Below are positions 49,265 through 57,662 of a DNA stretch of 64,000 nt, one piece after another. This DNA comes from JAXDJH01 sp034663635 (GTDB lineage Bacteria; Actinomycetota; CADDZG01; WHSQ01). The notes under the pieces are model-generated. The model saw only the letters and a list, made by a program, of their open reading frames with translations, did not search any database and was not told the DNA's origin. A program made the position numbers and the translations under genes. Where the stretch lies: positions 62,001-126,000 of the forward strand of contig JAXDJH010000023.1 in NCBI GenBank assembly GCA_034663635.1, written 5' to 3'. How positions within the stretch are numbered: position 1 is the first letter of the stretch; each line of letters opens with the position of its first letter.

Positions 49265-51271
49265 GTGACGATGTCGCTTCAGAGGCGACTCACGCTCTAT
49301 TTCGTCGTGATCGTTGCGGTCACGCTGCTCGCCGCGGGGATCATCCTTCAAGGCGTCATCGTGGGTGAGGCTTCACGCCGGGCGGTTCTGTCACTCGATC
49401 CTGCTCTGGACGCCACGACCGCGCTCTACGAGCGCGAGAGCCAAGCCCTCGATCGTCGCGTACGCACCACGATGGAAAGCGAGAGGCAGTTCGGCCCCCT
49501 GATCGCTCAGGAAGACGGGCCTCGCTTGACGCTTCGTCTCGAGGACAAGATTCAAGAGACGGAAGACCTCGATTTCCTGATAGCTCTCAACGAAGACGGA
49601 CAAGTGATCGCCTCCGCCGTCCGCCAGGGCTCCTTCCTGCAAGGGTTCGAGGAACCTGCACCGGTCGAGATCGTGCGCTCGCAGCCCGGAACCGGCGCCG
49701 GCTTCGCGCGCACACCCGAGATCCCCGTTCAGGTAGCTGACAGCGGAACGCAGGGAGAAGTGATCGGCGGCTTCTGGCTCGATAACGACATTCTTTTGGC
49801 GGCATCGCGCTCGGACGTTGACCTGTCGGTGGTCGTTGGCGGCAGGGTGGTGGCTTCGACGGTCCCGCTGGGTCAGCCGATCTCGATCGATGTCGACTAT
49901 CGAGACCCCTTCGACGTGGATCTCGATGAGGCATCCAAGGCCGCTGCGAGATCGTTGGGTCGTGACGTTGGGATCGTCGCTTCGACCCCTGCCGGGCCCA
50001 TCAACGCATTGTCCAGGCAGATCCTCACTTCGATGTTCGTGCTTCTTCTTCTGGCCTTACTCGGGACCCTGGGACTCGCTTATTTCCTGGCGCGACTAGT
50101 TACGCAACCGCTGCAGGAACTTGCCGAGGGAGCGAAGGCGATCTCGGAGGGCAGATACGGGCACACGATCCCGGTTCGATCGCGCGACGAGGTCGGCGAG
50201 CTTGGGGCGGCTTTCAACGACATGTCAGAGAAGTTGAGTCACACGATCAAGGACCTTCGGTCCTCCCGCGACCAGATGCAGCGCGCTATCCGCCGGGTCG
50301 GCGAGACCTTGCGCTCGACACACGACATGAATCAGATGCTCGATTCGATCCTGAAGACTGCCGCCGACGCGGTCCAAGCGGATGCCGCGATCCTCTGGCT
50401 CTTCACTCCTACTCGCGAGGAGCTGTACCCGGGATTCGCCCACCGAACCGAGACGGACGGGTCGCGCATCAAGGTCGGTGAAGGCATCGTCGGGTTCGTG
50501 GCCGAGCGTGCGACTTCGCTATCGCTTCCGTCCGCGGGTGGCGGGCCGAACTTCGCACGACACGAACCGAACCTCCCCGTCGCGTTGGCGGTTCCGCTTT
50601 ACAGCCAGGACCGGATGATGGGCGTGATCACCGCGTACCGGCGCGATGTGGAGCACCCGTTCCATGAGGAGGACTTGGGCACGGTCACGTTCCTCGCCGA
50701 ACAAGGCGGCGTGGCGTTGGAGAACGTGCGTCTCCACGAGGAGGCCCAGCGACTCTCGCTGACCGACGGACTGACCGGCGTCTGGAACCGACGCTACTTC
50801 CAGATGCAGTTCCGGCAGGTTCTAGCGACCGCCATCCGATTCGATCGCCCGTTCTCGATGCTGATGCTCGACCTCGACAACTTCAAGTTGGTGAACGACC
50901 GCTTCGGCCACCAACGAGGCGACGCGATCCTCATCGAGTTTTCGACGCGAGTGACGCGGGTGCTACGTGAAGTCGACACCTTTGCCCGCTACGGCGGAGA
51001 GGAATTCATCTGTGTCCTCTCAGAAACAGATGTTCAAGGCGCGATGACCACCGCAGAGAAGATCAGGGACGCGATCCGGGGCGAGCCCTTTGGCAGCATG
51101 GACGAAGAACTGATCAACATCACCGTCTCGATCGGCGTTTCCTCGTACCCGGAGCATGGCGACTCGTTCAAAGCGCTCGTCGAGACCGCCGATCAGGCCC
51201 TCTACAGAGCGAAGCAACTCGGGCGCGATCAGGTTCAACACGGCCCCCCCAACCTGCACGCCGCCGGCTAG
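49265..51271 (+). CDS. membrane sensor diguanylate cyclase (HAMP-GAF-GGDEF)
   Basis: Makes cyclic di-GMP. The 668-residue protein has a first helix (about 8-30), an extracytoplasmic sensor domain, a second helix (about 255-278), HAMP (about 280-335), GAF (about 355-500) and GGDEF (about 505-665). The active site is GGEEF (577-581) and the inhibitory site REVD (568-571) stands exactly five residues before it, so product feedback is likely. GTG 49265 follows AAGGAG by 7 nt. No EAL domain is encoded nearby. Confidence 0.93.
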   Translation: MTMSLQRRLTLYFVVIVAVTLLAAGIILQGVIVGEASRRAVLSLDPALDATTALYERESQALDRRVRTTMESERQFGPLIAQEDGPRLTLRLEDKIQETEDLDFLIALNEDGQVIASAVRQGSFLQGFEEPAPVEIVRSQPGTGAGFARTPEIPVQVADSGTQGEVIGGFWLDNDILLAASRSDVDLSVVVGGRVVASTVPLGQPISIDVDYRDPFDVDLDEASKAAARSLGRDVGIVASTPAGPINALSRQILTSMFVLLLLALLGTLGLAYFLARLVTQPLQELAEGAKAISEGRYGHTIPVRSRDEVGELGAAFNDMSEKLSHTIKDLRSSRDQMQRAIRRVGETLRSTHDMNQMLDSILKTAADAVQADAAILWLFTPTREELYPGFAHRTETDGSRIKVGEGIVGFVAERATSLSLPSAGGGPNFARHEPNLPVALAVPLYSQDRMMGVITAYRRDVEHPFHEEDLGTVTFLAEQGGVALENVRLHEEAQRLSLTDGLTGVWNRRYFQMQFRQVLATAIRFDRPFSMLMLDLDNFKLVNDRFGHQRGDAILIEFSTRVTRVLREVDTFARYGGEEFICVLSETDVQGAMTTAEKIRDAIRGEPFGSMDEELINITVSIGVSSYPEHGDSFKALVETADQALYRAKQLGRDQVQHGPPNLHAAG

Positions 51272-51275
51272 CCCA

Positions 51276-51281
51276 TAGGCT
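51276..51281 (+). promoter_or_regulatory. -10 element of galU-moaC
   Basis: TAGGCT with 6 nt to ATG 51288, within the short gap after the GGDEF stop; leaderless arrangement. Confidence 0.48.
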
Positions 51282-51287
51282 CTCCAG

Positions 51288-52166
51288 ATGGTTAAGAAAG
51301 CCGTTATCCCGGCGGCCGGACTCGGCACGCGCTTCCTGCCCGCGACGAAGTCGCAGCCGAAAGAGATGATCCCCGTCGTCGATAAGCCCGGGATCCAGTA
51401 CGTCGTCGAGGAGGCCGTACGCGCAGGGATCGAAGACATCCTCATCGTGACGAGCAGAGGAAAGGTCACCCTCGAGGATCACTTCGATCGCTCGCTCGAG
51501 CTGGAGGCTCATCTCGAACGAACGGGAAAGAAGGAAGAGCTCGAAGAGGTCCGCAAGATCGCAGAGCTTGCCGATTTCCATTTCGTTCGCCAGAAGGAGC
51601 CCTTGGGTTTCGGTCACGCGGTTCTTCTCGCGCGCGCACACATCGGCGACCAGCCGTTCGTCGTGATGGTCGGCGACGAGATAGTTCCTGAACCTCGTGG
51701 ATCCGAAGCGGAGCTGATCTCCAGGATGAGCGAGATCCATGACAAGACCGGCGCAAGTGTCCTCGCCGTGCAAGAGGTCGAGCCCAGCGAGATCTCCGGC
51801 TACGGCATCGTGGAGCCGGAAGGCGACGTTCGAGATGGCTACGTGAAGATCCGCGACATGATCGAGAAGCCGAAGCCCGAGGACGCTCCTTCGAATCTCG
51901 CGGCGCGCGGGCGGTACCTCTTCAACCCGTCGATCTTCGATGCGATCGAGAAGACATCGGCCGGTGTAGGCGGCGAGATCCAGCTGACCGATGCGATCCG
52001 TCTGCTTGCACAAGAGGAAGGGGTCTATGCCTATGTGCACGACGGCCCGATCCTGGATGTCGGAAAGAAGCTCGCTTACTTGAAGGCCACCGTCGAGCTC
52101 GCGCTTGGGCGAGACGATCTGGCGGAGGAGTTCGAGAGCTGGTTGCGCGAGCGGCTTGGTCGATGA
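51288..52166 (+). CDS. galU: UTP-glucose-1-phosphate uridylyltransferase
   Basis: Makes UDP-glucose for surface glycans. The 292-residue enzyme has the nucleotide loop AAGLGTRFLPATKSQPKEM, substrate-binding LGFGHAVLLA, and VMVGDEIV in the position of the metal-site VLLGDD of the family. The C-terminal KLAYLKATVELAL is typical. Its stop overlaps moaC in ATGA, an unexpected pairing. Confidence 0.94.
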   Translation: MVKKAVIPAAGLGTRFLPATKSQPKEMIPVVDKPGIQYVVEEAVRAGIEDILIVTSRGKVTLEDHFDRSLELEAHLERTGKKEELEEVRKIAELADFHFVRQKEPLGFGHAVLLARAHIGDQPFVVMVGDEIVPEPRGSEAELISRMSEIHDKTGASVLAVQEVEPSEISGYGIVEPEGDVRDGYVKIRDMIEKPKPEDAPSNLAARGRYLFNPSIFDAIEKTSAGVGGEIQLTDAIRLLAQEEGVYAYVHDGPILDVGKKLAYLKATVELALGRDDLAEEFESWLRERLGR

Positions 52167-52621
52167 AGGAGATCCACCCCGAGGCGGCCGCTCGAATGGT
52201 CGACATCACTGCAAAGTCGGTGACCGATCGGTCGGCGACTGCCTCGTGCCTGGTGAAGATGACCGACGAGACCCGTGAGATCGTGATGAGCGGCTCCCTT
52301 CCGAAGGGCGACGCCCTCGAGGTCGCGCGCATCGCCGGAATCATGGCGGCGAAGAAGACGTCAGAGTTGATCCCACTTTGCCATCCGATAGCGCTCGGTG
52401 CGGTGGATGTTGAAGTCGCTCCCGATCCCGCCGGCATCTCAATCACTGCGCGGGTCAGGACCGCGGATCGCACGGGAGTTGAGATGGAGGCGCTGACGGC
52501 GGTCGCCGTCGCTGGCCTCACGATCTACGACATGGTCAAAGGGATCGATCGATCTGCCGAGGTGACAGACGTGCGTTTGCTTCAAAAGTCCGGTGGTAAG
52601 TCCGGCGATTGGAACCGCTGA
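52163..52621 (+). CDS. moaC: cyclic pyranopterin monophosphate synthase
   Basis: Molybdenum cofactor synthesis, acting after MoaA. The 152-residue protein has ARMVDITAKSVTDRSATA, the active-site PLCHPIALGAVDVEV and the C-terminal MEALTAVAVAGLTIYDMVKG. Full length. ATG 52163 is coupled to galU. No other Moco gene is in the window. The TGA directly abuts the stop of the opposing small gene. Confidence 0.95.
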   Translation: MKEIHPEAAARMVDITAKSVTDRSATASCLVKMTDETREIVMSGSLPKGDALEVARIAGIMAAKKTSELIPLCHPIALGAVDVEVAPDPAGISITARVRTADRTGVEMEALTAVAVAGLTIYDMVKGIDRSAEVTDVRLLQKSGGKSGDWNR

Positions 52622-52783
52622 TCAGGCGTTAAGACCCGACTTCGGGCGCTTCATGAACCCGACCGTTCCGGCTTGACCTTCCACTACCTGCACCAGCTCC
52701 CAACCCTCTTCGCCCCACTGATTCAGGATCTCCTGAAGGGCGTGCGAGATCAGAGGAACCGTCGCGTATTCCCACTTCTGCAC
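52622..52783 (-). CDS. DUF4177-like small protein
   Basis: A 53-residue gene with GTG 52783 placed 8 nt after GGAGG. The product MQKWEYATVPLISHA continues with WGEEGWELVQVV and GFMKRPKSG. The KWEY start and the WGxxGWELV motif are those of the DUF4177 family of small beta-rich proteins, function unknown. Its stop abuts the moaC stop (TGATCA). Confidence 0.75.
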   Translation of the reverse strand: MQKWEYATVPLISHALQEILNQWGEEGWELVQVVEGQAGTVGFMKRPKSGLNA

Positions 52784-52848
52784 CTGTCTCTACCTCCCAT
52801 GGTGACGTCGGTCACGGCTTGTTCGCTTGTCGGCGGCAACCTACTCCA

Positions 52849-53193
52849 GTGTTCACATCCGTCGTCCACATACCCACCGGTCGCTCTGTTGCAACAAGGG
52901 CGCGCCGGGCACGTGGTCCGTTCGAGCGCATGAAAGGACTGATAGGGCGGGACGGCCTTGACGATGGGGAAGCGTTGCTTCTTCACGCGAAGAGAGTGCA
53001 CACGTTCGGGATGCGCATTTCGCTCGACATCCTGTTCTGCGACCGCGACGGTCGCGTTCTCAAGATTTACCGAGGCATAGGGCCGCGCCGAGTGACGCGT
53101 CGTGTATCGGGAACGCACACGATCTGTGAGCTTGCCGATGGAGCCGGCTGGGTTGTTGTCGAGGGCGAGACGCTTTCCTTCAGAGATCTTTGA
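52849..53193 (+). CDS. DUF192-family protein
   Basis: About 114 residues with the DUF192 core: RARRARGPFERMKGLIGRDGL, GEALLLHAKRVHTFGMR, LDILFCDRDGRVL and WVVVEGETLSF. Many members are exported; here no signal peptide is seen. GTG 52849 is a reasonable start; TTG 52819 is possible. The last 14 bases overlap the convergent flavin reductase gene. Confidence 0.75.
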   Translation: MFTSVVHIPTGRSVATRARRARGPFERMKGLIGRDGLDDGEALLLHAKRVHTFGMRISLDILFCDRDGRVLKIYRGIGPRRVTRRVSGTHTICELADGAGWVVVEGETLSFRDL

Positions 53194-53656
53194 TCGTCCG
53201 ATAGTCGCGGTCGTAGTAGACGAGCGGCTCTCCCTCCCCGACATCGCAGGCGATCACCTCTGCGATCACGACGTCGTGATCGCCGGCGTCGATCCACTCC
53301 TTCGTCGTGCATTCGATCCACGCAAAGGATCCAGCCAGGATGGGGGCCCGCGTCACTCCAAGCTCATGCGGGATGTTCTCGAATGACTTGTCCCCGCGAG
53401 TAGCGAATTCTCGCGAGATCGATTCCTGGCCAACGCCGAGGATGTTCACGGCGAAGGTCCCGCCCTCCAGGATCAGAGCCCGGGTGCGCGAGCTCTTCTC
53501 CAACGAAACGAGGATCAATGGCGGCTCGAGCGAGACAGCGGCGAACGACGACGCGGTCATCCCGTGTGGCCCATCGTCCGAGTGGACGGTGACGATGGTT
53601 ACGCCCGTCGCGAAGCGCCTGAGCGCTCGCCTGTATTCCTCCGGTCCGACCCCCAC
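53180..53656 (-). CDS. flavin reductase-like (FMN-binding split barrel) oxidoreductase
   Basis: The 158-residue product matches flavin reductases that supply FMNH2 to monooxygenases: YRRALRRFATGVTIVTV, GMTASSFAAVSLEPPLILVSL, FAVNILGVGQESIS and the C-terminal HDVVIAEVIACDVGEGEPLVYY. No partner oxygenase is adjacent. It starts 4 nt after a 65-codon gene. Confidence 0.88.
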   Translation of the reverse strand: MGVGPEEYRRALRRFATGVTIVTVHSDDGPHGMTASSFAAVSLEPPLILVSLEKSSRTRALILEGGTFAVNILGVGQESISREFATRGDKSFENIPHELGVTRAPILAGSFAWIECTTKEWIDAGDHDVVIAEVIACDVGEGEPLVYYDRDYRTIKDL

Positions 53657-53660
53657 TCCC

Positions 53661-53858
53661 TTAGGCGATCGGGTCGTCGACGCCGGTCATGAAGGCCTCG
53701 GCGGGAAGGAAGAGCCAGAACCCGCCGCGCTCACCTACCTCGTTCAAGAAGCGCAGCGAGTCGACGTTGGGGCCGGAGCTTGCGCCGGGAAGCTGTTGGG
53801 CTCCACGGCGCGCTAGCTCGTCGACTATGTCTTGGGTTGGATGTCCCTCGATCTCCAT
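53661..53858 (-). CDS. 65-residue protein of unknown function
   Basis: Starts at ATG 53858, 8 nt after TAGACT, and ends 4 nt before the flavin reductase gene, so the two form an operon. The product has a helical start (GHPTQDIVDELARRGAQQLPG) split here for brevity, then SLRFLNEVGERGGFWLFLPAEAF. No transmembrane helix or cysteine. Family not recognised. Confidence 0.6.
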   Translation of the reverse strand: MEIEGHPTQDIVDELARRGAQQLPGASSGPNVDSLRFLNEVGERGGFWLFLPAEAFMTGVDDPIA

Positions 53859-53866
53859 CGATGCCG

Positions 53867-53872
53867 AGTCTA
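53867..53872 (-). promoter_or_regulatory. -10 element of the small-protein/flavin reductase operon
   Basis: TAGACT on the minus strand with 8 nt to ATG 53858. Confidence 0.4.
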
Positions 53873-53883
53873 GGGCTGGAATT

Positions 53884-54198
53884 TCAGGAGTGGGGCCGAA
53901 CGAGCCTCGATTCGCGCGCTGCAGTGAACACCGCCGCAGACGCGCACGTCACGAATCCCAGGATCGAGAAAAGGAAGACCCCGACAACGACGCGGCGAGG
54001 GCCTTCGGACCACCCGATCGTGGCGAAGGCGAAGAACGCAGCGATGCCCACCAGGGCGCAAAGGGCCATTCCGCCGATCGCCACGCCGTGGGCGCGACCC
54101 GGAGGGCTGGGCGTTGGTTCCGGAGCCGCTGTCTGTGCGCCGGGGAGCTCTACGACATCGGCGGATGTGCCGGTCGTGCCGGAATCGTCGAACGTCAA
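53884..54198 (-). CDS. small two-helix membrane protein
   Basis: A 104-residue protein with a disordered acidic/Pro-rich N-terminus (PGAQTAAPEPTPSPPG) and two membrane helices (VAIGGMALCALVGIAAFFAF and VVVGVFLFSILGFVTCASAA). TTG 54198 overlaps the aminopeptidase stop as TTGA, so it is coupled to pepA. Resembles DUF4190-type membrane proteins in layout only; function unknown. Confidence 0.65.
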   Translation of the reverse strand: MTFDDSGTTGTSADVVELPGAQTAAPEPTPSPPGRAHGVAIGGMALCALVGIAAFFAFATIGWSEGPRRVVVGVFLFSILGFVTCASAAVFTAARESRLVRPHS

Positions 54199-55658
54199 CG
54201 TGCCCGTCCTTCCAGCCAGTTCACGAGAGTCCTCGTGACGATCCCCGTGCCGCCCTTCGGGCCCGCGTCCGTGTCACCTTCTGCGCGCGCGGCCCCCGCG
54301 ATGTCGAAGTGCGCCCAAGGGATCCCCTTTGCAACGAAGTTCTGGAGGAAGAGCGCCGCGATGATCGCGCCGCCCCATCGACTGCCGACGTTCTTCAGGT
54401 CGGCGACCTCCGACTCGAGCTCGTTCTTGTAGTCGTCATAGAGCGGCATCCGCCAGACGTCTTCTCCCGCGGCCTTCGCCGCGTTCTCGAGTTCTTCGGC
54501 GAGCGTGTCGTCGTTGACGAAGAGGCCGGAGATGTCGCGTCCAAGTGCGACCATGATCGAGCCCGTGAGTGTTGCGGCGTCGATGATCGCGTCCGGCTTA
54601 GCCTCCGATGCAAAGGCAAGTCCGTCGGCGAGGATCAACCGGCCCTCTGCGTCGGTATTGAGAACCTCGACCGTTTTCTTGTTGTAGTGATGGATCACGT
54701 CGCCGGGCTTGATCGACTTTCCGCTCGGCAGGTTCTCGACCGCGGGCACGAAGGCGAGGATCTCGATGGCGAGCTTGAGGCGAGCCGCGACGATCACCGT
54801 TGCGATCACCGCGGCCGCTCCGGCCATGTCGGTCTTCATCGTCTCCATGCTCTTGGCGTCCTTGAGGGACAGTCCGCCGGAGTCGAACGTCACTCCCTTC
54901 CCGACCAGAGCGACCTTTCCCTTCGCTCCCGAAGGGCCGTAGCGGAGCTTGATGAACCTCGGCGGGATGTCGGAGCCCTTCGCAACACCGATGACTCCTC
55001 CGAAGTTCTGCGCGGCCAGTTCGGTTTCGTCCAGGACCTCGCACTCGAAGCCGTTCGCGTTGGCGGCTTCCCGGGCCTTGTTTGCAAGCACGTCTGGAGT
55101 GAGCGTCGAGGCCGGTTCGTTGACGAGATCGCGGGCGAACGAGATCGCTTCGCCGAAAGCGACGCCCCGCTCGACGTCTGATGCTGGCGCTCCGGGCATC
55201 AATACGCGTTCGAGTTTCGATGGCGCGGGGTCGCTCTTGAGCTCCCAATAGCGGTAGGAGCCGAGGATGAAACCCTCGGCGGCCGGAGCGGCCGCATGGT
55301 CGCTCAGCTCGTGCAGCGCGCTTGCGATCTCGGTGCGCTCGCTGAGCCGACGCGCGGCTGCGCCTCCTGCCCTGCGGATCGCTCGATCGTCAAGATCGTC
55401 GTGCGACCCCACCCCCACGACCGCGATCGCCTTAGCCGTCGTCTTCTTCATCGTCGGAAGGATCGCGACTTGGCCGGGCTTGGCCTTGAAGTTGGCCTCC
55501 TGCAGATATTCGCTGAGGTATCCGTCGAGTTGTTGATCGATCGCGCTGGCGGTATCTCCGAGCGTGAAGCCTTCTCCATCCGCGAACGCTCCGACGACGA
55601 GCGCGTCGCAACTGACCTCGGTCGCGTTCCCGTCGACCGGCAGGACCTGGATCGTCAT
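54195..55658 (-). CDS. pepA: leucyl aminopeptidase (M17)
   Basis: Removes N-terminal residues from peptides at a dinuclear metal site. The 487-residue protein has an N-terminal macro-like domain and the M17 catalytic domain with VGKGVTFDSGGLSLK, KTDMAGAAAV and the signature NTDAEGRLILADG. ATG 55658 follows AAAGGG by 5 nt; the open frame upstream is not coding. Divergent from a membrane-protein gene with a 142-bp spacer. Confidence 0.93.
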   Translation of the reverse strand: MTIQVLPVDGNATEVSCDALVVGAFADGEGFTLGDTASAIDQQLDGYLSEYLQEANFKAKPGQVAILPTMKKTTAKAIAVVGVGSHDDLDDRAIRRAGGAAARRLSERTEIASALHELSDHAAAPAAEGFILGSYRYWELKSDPAPSKLERVLMPGAPASDVERGVAFGEAISFARDLVNEPASTLTPDVLANKAREAANANGFECEVLDETELAAQNFGGVIGVAKGSDIPPRFIKLRYGPSGAKGKVALVGKGVTFDSGGLSLKDAKSMETMKTDMAGAAAVIATVIVAARLKLAIEILAFVPAVENLPSGKSIKPGDVIHHYNKKTVEVLNTDAEGRLILADGLAFASEAKPDAIIDAATLTGSIMVALGRDISGLFVNDDTLAEELENAAKAAGEDVWRMPLYDDYKNELESEVADLKNVGSRWGGAIIAALFLQNFVAKGIPWAHFDIAGAARAEGDTDAGPKGGTGIVTRTLVNWLEGRAR

Positions 55659-55800
55659 GAATTCCCTTTCGGGTCGGTATTCGAGGGTGCTACGTATACC
55701 TTCCGCGGGCCCATACGCGCACCAGCGAAATCCCTGAGAGCGGCACCGGCCGGGGGTACCGTGACTCTCGTAACGGCGCCTAGAGCTTGGGGAAGAGCTC

Positions 55801-56295
55801 TTGACCTTTTTATTCCTGGCCCTGCTTGCTGGGCTATGGCTTGCGTTTCCTTTGCCCGCCATCTTTCGGGCGTGGCGGCGGACCCCTCTTCCTGCCGCTA
55901 AGAACTTCAGGCAAGCGATGCGGATGATCGCCCCTACCCAGCAGCCGAAGCGGCCCCCGAGATCCAACGATGGACGTTATGTCTTGGTGCCTAGACCCGC
56001 CGATCCCCGGACTGCGAAAGCTCGATCTCTTGCATTCCGCAGGTCCGTCCTGGGCAGCCTCGTGTTGGCATCCGTATCGACCGCGTTCCTTGCCCTCCTC
56101 AGGGGTGGCGACATGCTGGAGGTCCATCTGCTCGCCGACGGATGCCTTCTCTTCTACGTGGCGATCCTGTTCGAAACCAAGCGCCGAGCCGACGAACGCA
56201 CCGAGAAGGTCCGGCCCTTGCGTCCCGTGCGCCATTCGGTTGCCGAGCCCAGAGAGCGCTGGCTCATGTCTGCAAGCGGAGAGCGTTCCCGCTAA
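55801..56295 (+). CDS. membrane protein of unknown function
   Basis: A 164-residue protein with an N-terminal helix (FLFLALLAGLWLAFPLPAIF), a basic loop and two closely spaced helices (SLVLASVSTAFLALL and LLADGCLLFYVAILF), then a charged C-terminus. TTG 55801 follows GGGGAAG by 5 nt. It may be the first gene of an operon with the translin gene 29 bp downstream, although that gene has its own -10 element. Family not recognised. Confidence 0.65.
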   Translation: MTFLFLALLAGLWLAFPLPAIFRAWRRTPLPAAKNFRQAMRMIAPTQQPKRPPRSNDGRYVLVPRPADPRTAKARSLAFRRSVLGSLVLASVSTAFLALLRGGDMLEVHLLADGCLLFYVAILFETKRRADERTEKVRPLRPVRHSVAEPRERWLMSASGERSR

Positions 56296-56311
56296 CTCCT
56301 CTGCGGCTGGT

Positions 56312-56317
56312 TAGGGT
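56312..56317 (+). promoter_or_regulatory. -10 element of the translin gene
   Basis: TAGGGT with 7 nt to GTG 56325; it lies in the 29-bp gap after the membrane-protein gene. Confidence 0.48.
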
Positions 56318-56324
56318 TCCTCGG

Positions 56325-56954
56325 GTGGAACTCGATCAGGTGGCCGATGCCCTGCGCGAACGCTTCGACGCGATGAACGAAGCGCGCGAGATCGGCCTAT
56401 CCGAGAGCAGGGCGGCGATCCGTTCCTGTGGCAACGCGATCCGAGCCCTCCATCGCTACGAGATGGACAACGCCAAGAAGCTTCTCGATGAGGCGCGTTC
56501 TCATCTGCGAGCTGCTCAGTCGGCACTCGCTCCTTATCCCGAGGTCCTTCATGCCGGCTTCGTCGCGGACGCTCAGAAGGAGTACGCGGAAGGAACCATC
56601 ACGTTCGCTCTTGTTACGGGGGCCGCGATGCCGTCGATCCAGGATCTCGAGATCTCGACGGCCTCTTATGCCAAGGGCATGGCCGAAGCGATAGGTGAGC
56701 TTCGCCGTCACATCCTCGATCTGATGCGACAAGGACAGCTCGCACGATGCGAGGAGCTTCTGGGATCGATGGACGATATCTACTACGTCTTGGTTTCGAT
56801 GGACTATCCAGACGGAATCACGCAGGGTCTGCGGCGACTAACGGACGTCGCACGGTCGATCATCGAACGAACGCGTGGCGACTTCACGACCTCCAGCATC
56901 CAGAGCGCGCTGCGTGAGTCACTCGAAGCTCGCATGGAGCGACCAGCGGAGTGA
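56325..56954 (+). CDS. translin-family protein
   Basis: All-helical, 209 residues, with the translin order of helices: DALRERFDAMNEAREIGLSES, then RYEMDNAKKLLDEARSHL, FVADAQKEYAEGTITFALVTG, YAKGMAEAIGELRRHILDL and MDYPDGITQGLRRLTDVARS (each 20 or fewer). Translins bind single-stranded nucleic acid, and the eukaryotic translin-TRAX complex (C3PO) is an RNase; prokaryotic members are little studied. GTG 56325 is chosen by the -10 hexamer and gives a natural N-terminus. It is coupled by GTGA to the next gene. Confidence 0.8.
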   Translation: MELDQVADALRERFDAMNEAREIGLSESRAAIRSCGNAIRALHRYEMDNAKKLLDEARSHLRAAQSALAPYPEVLHAGFVADAQKEYAEGTITFALVTGAAMPSIQDLEISTASYAKGMAEAIGELRRHILDLMRQGQLARCEELLGSMDDIYYVLVSMDYPDGITQGLRRLTDVARSIIERTRGDFTTSSIQSALRESLEARMERPAE

Positions 56955-57544
56955 ATCAGAAGCAATTGCTTGTCGTGTTCGTCGTGGTCGGGCTCGCCTT
57001 GGCTTTCATCGTGGTTCTGCTCGTCACGGGTGGCGCTCCGAGTGGCGGCTTCGATCCCGCTGACGCGAAAGACGATGTGACGGTGGATGGGACGGACAAC
57101 CCTCCAGACAACCCAACCCTCGCGGACGTCGTGAGTGCAGACATCGTGGCCGACGGAACCGGCCTCATCTTCGAGGCGACGATGAGCGCTCCGATCCCCG
57201 AAAAGATCGAAGGAAGCGGCCTCGACTGGCGCTGGGAAGTGATCGAGGGCGGTGCGACCACTTGGATCGTGTCGGCGAGCGTGGACGATGATGCGAGTGC
57301 GGCGATCCTCAATCAGCGGACGAACTACGGCGCGAGCACGAGCGACAACACGCTGCCCGGAAAGCTGACGGTTGCCGGCAACACGATCTCGATAAGGCTC
57401 GAGCAGGCCGCGATCTCTGGATTGCCGACGAGCTTCAACTGGACGCTCGCGACTTCTCTCGATGGAGATCGGACGGAGGCCGAGTCTGCAGTGGCCCACG
57501 ATTCGGCCCCCGACACGGGGATAGGGCAGTACCCGCCGCCTTAG
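56951..57544 (+). CDS. membrane-anchored secreted protein of unknown function
   Basis: A 197-residue protein with an N-terminal signal anchor (LLVVFVVVGLALAFIVVLLV), an acidic linker (DPADAKDDVTVDGTDNPPDN) and a beta-rich domain with LADVVSADIVADGTGLIFEA and TISIRLEQAAISG. No cysteines or sorting signal. GTG 56951 overlaps the translin stop. The pairing of a cytoplasmic translin with an exported protein is unexplained. Confidence 0.7.
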   Translation: MNQKQLLVVFVVVGLALAFIVVLLVTGGAPSGGFDPADAKDDVTVDGTDNPPDNPTLADVVSADIVADGTGLIFEATMSAPIPEKIEGSGLDWRWEVIEGGATTWIVSASVDDDASAAILNQRTNYGASTSDNTLPGKLTVAGNTISIRLEQAAISGLPTSFNWTLATSLDGDRTEAESAVAHDSAPDTGIGQYPPP

Positions 57545-57582
57545 GGGGCCGCGGCAGCGGCGGTTAGCATGTGCCGTTCCGC

Positions 57583-57655
57583 GGGCCAGTAGCTCAGTTG
57601 GTAGAGCGCACCCCTCGCACGGGTGAGGTCAGGAGTTCGAATCTCCTCTGGTCCA
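57583..57655 (+). tRNA. tRNA-Ala (anticodon CGC)
   Basis: A 73-nt cloverleaf: acceptor GGGCCAG with CTGGTCC (one G-U), D-arm TAGCTCAGTTGGTAGAGC, anticodon stem CACCC/GGGTG with loop CTCGCAC (anticodon CGC at 57616-57618), T-arm GAGTTCGAATCTC, discriminator A. CCA is not encoded. Its 3' end is repeated twice downstream, as in tRNA genes used for integration. Confidence 0.95.
57625..57655 (+). repeat. attachment-site-like repeat, copy 1 (inside tRNA-Ala)
   Basis: The 31-nt 3' end of tRNA-Ala, from the variable loop to the discriminator base, is identical to copies at 57706-57736 and 59101-59131. Copy 2 shares 46 nt (57613-57658 with 57694-57739). Confidence 0.85.
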
Positions 57656-57662
57656 CAACCCC

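Noticed and set aside
49102..49265. Cyclic di-GMP riboswitch before the GGDEF gene
   Set aside because: Conserved GEMM core segments were not found; only short hairpins are present.
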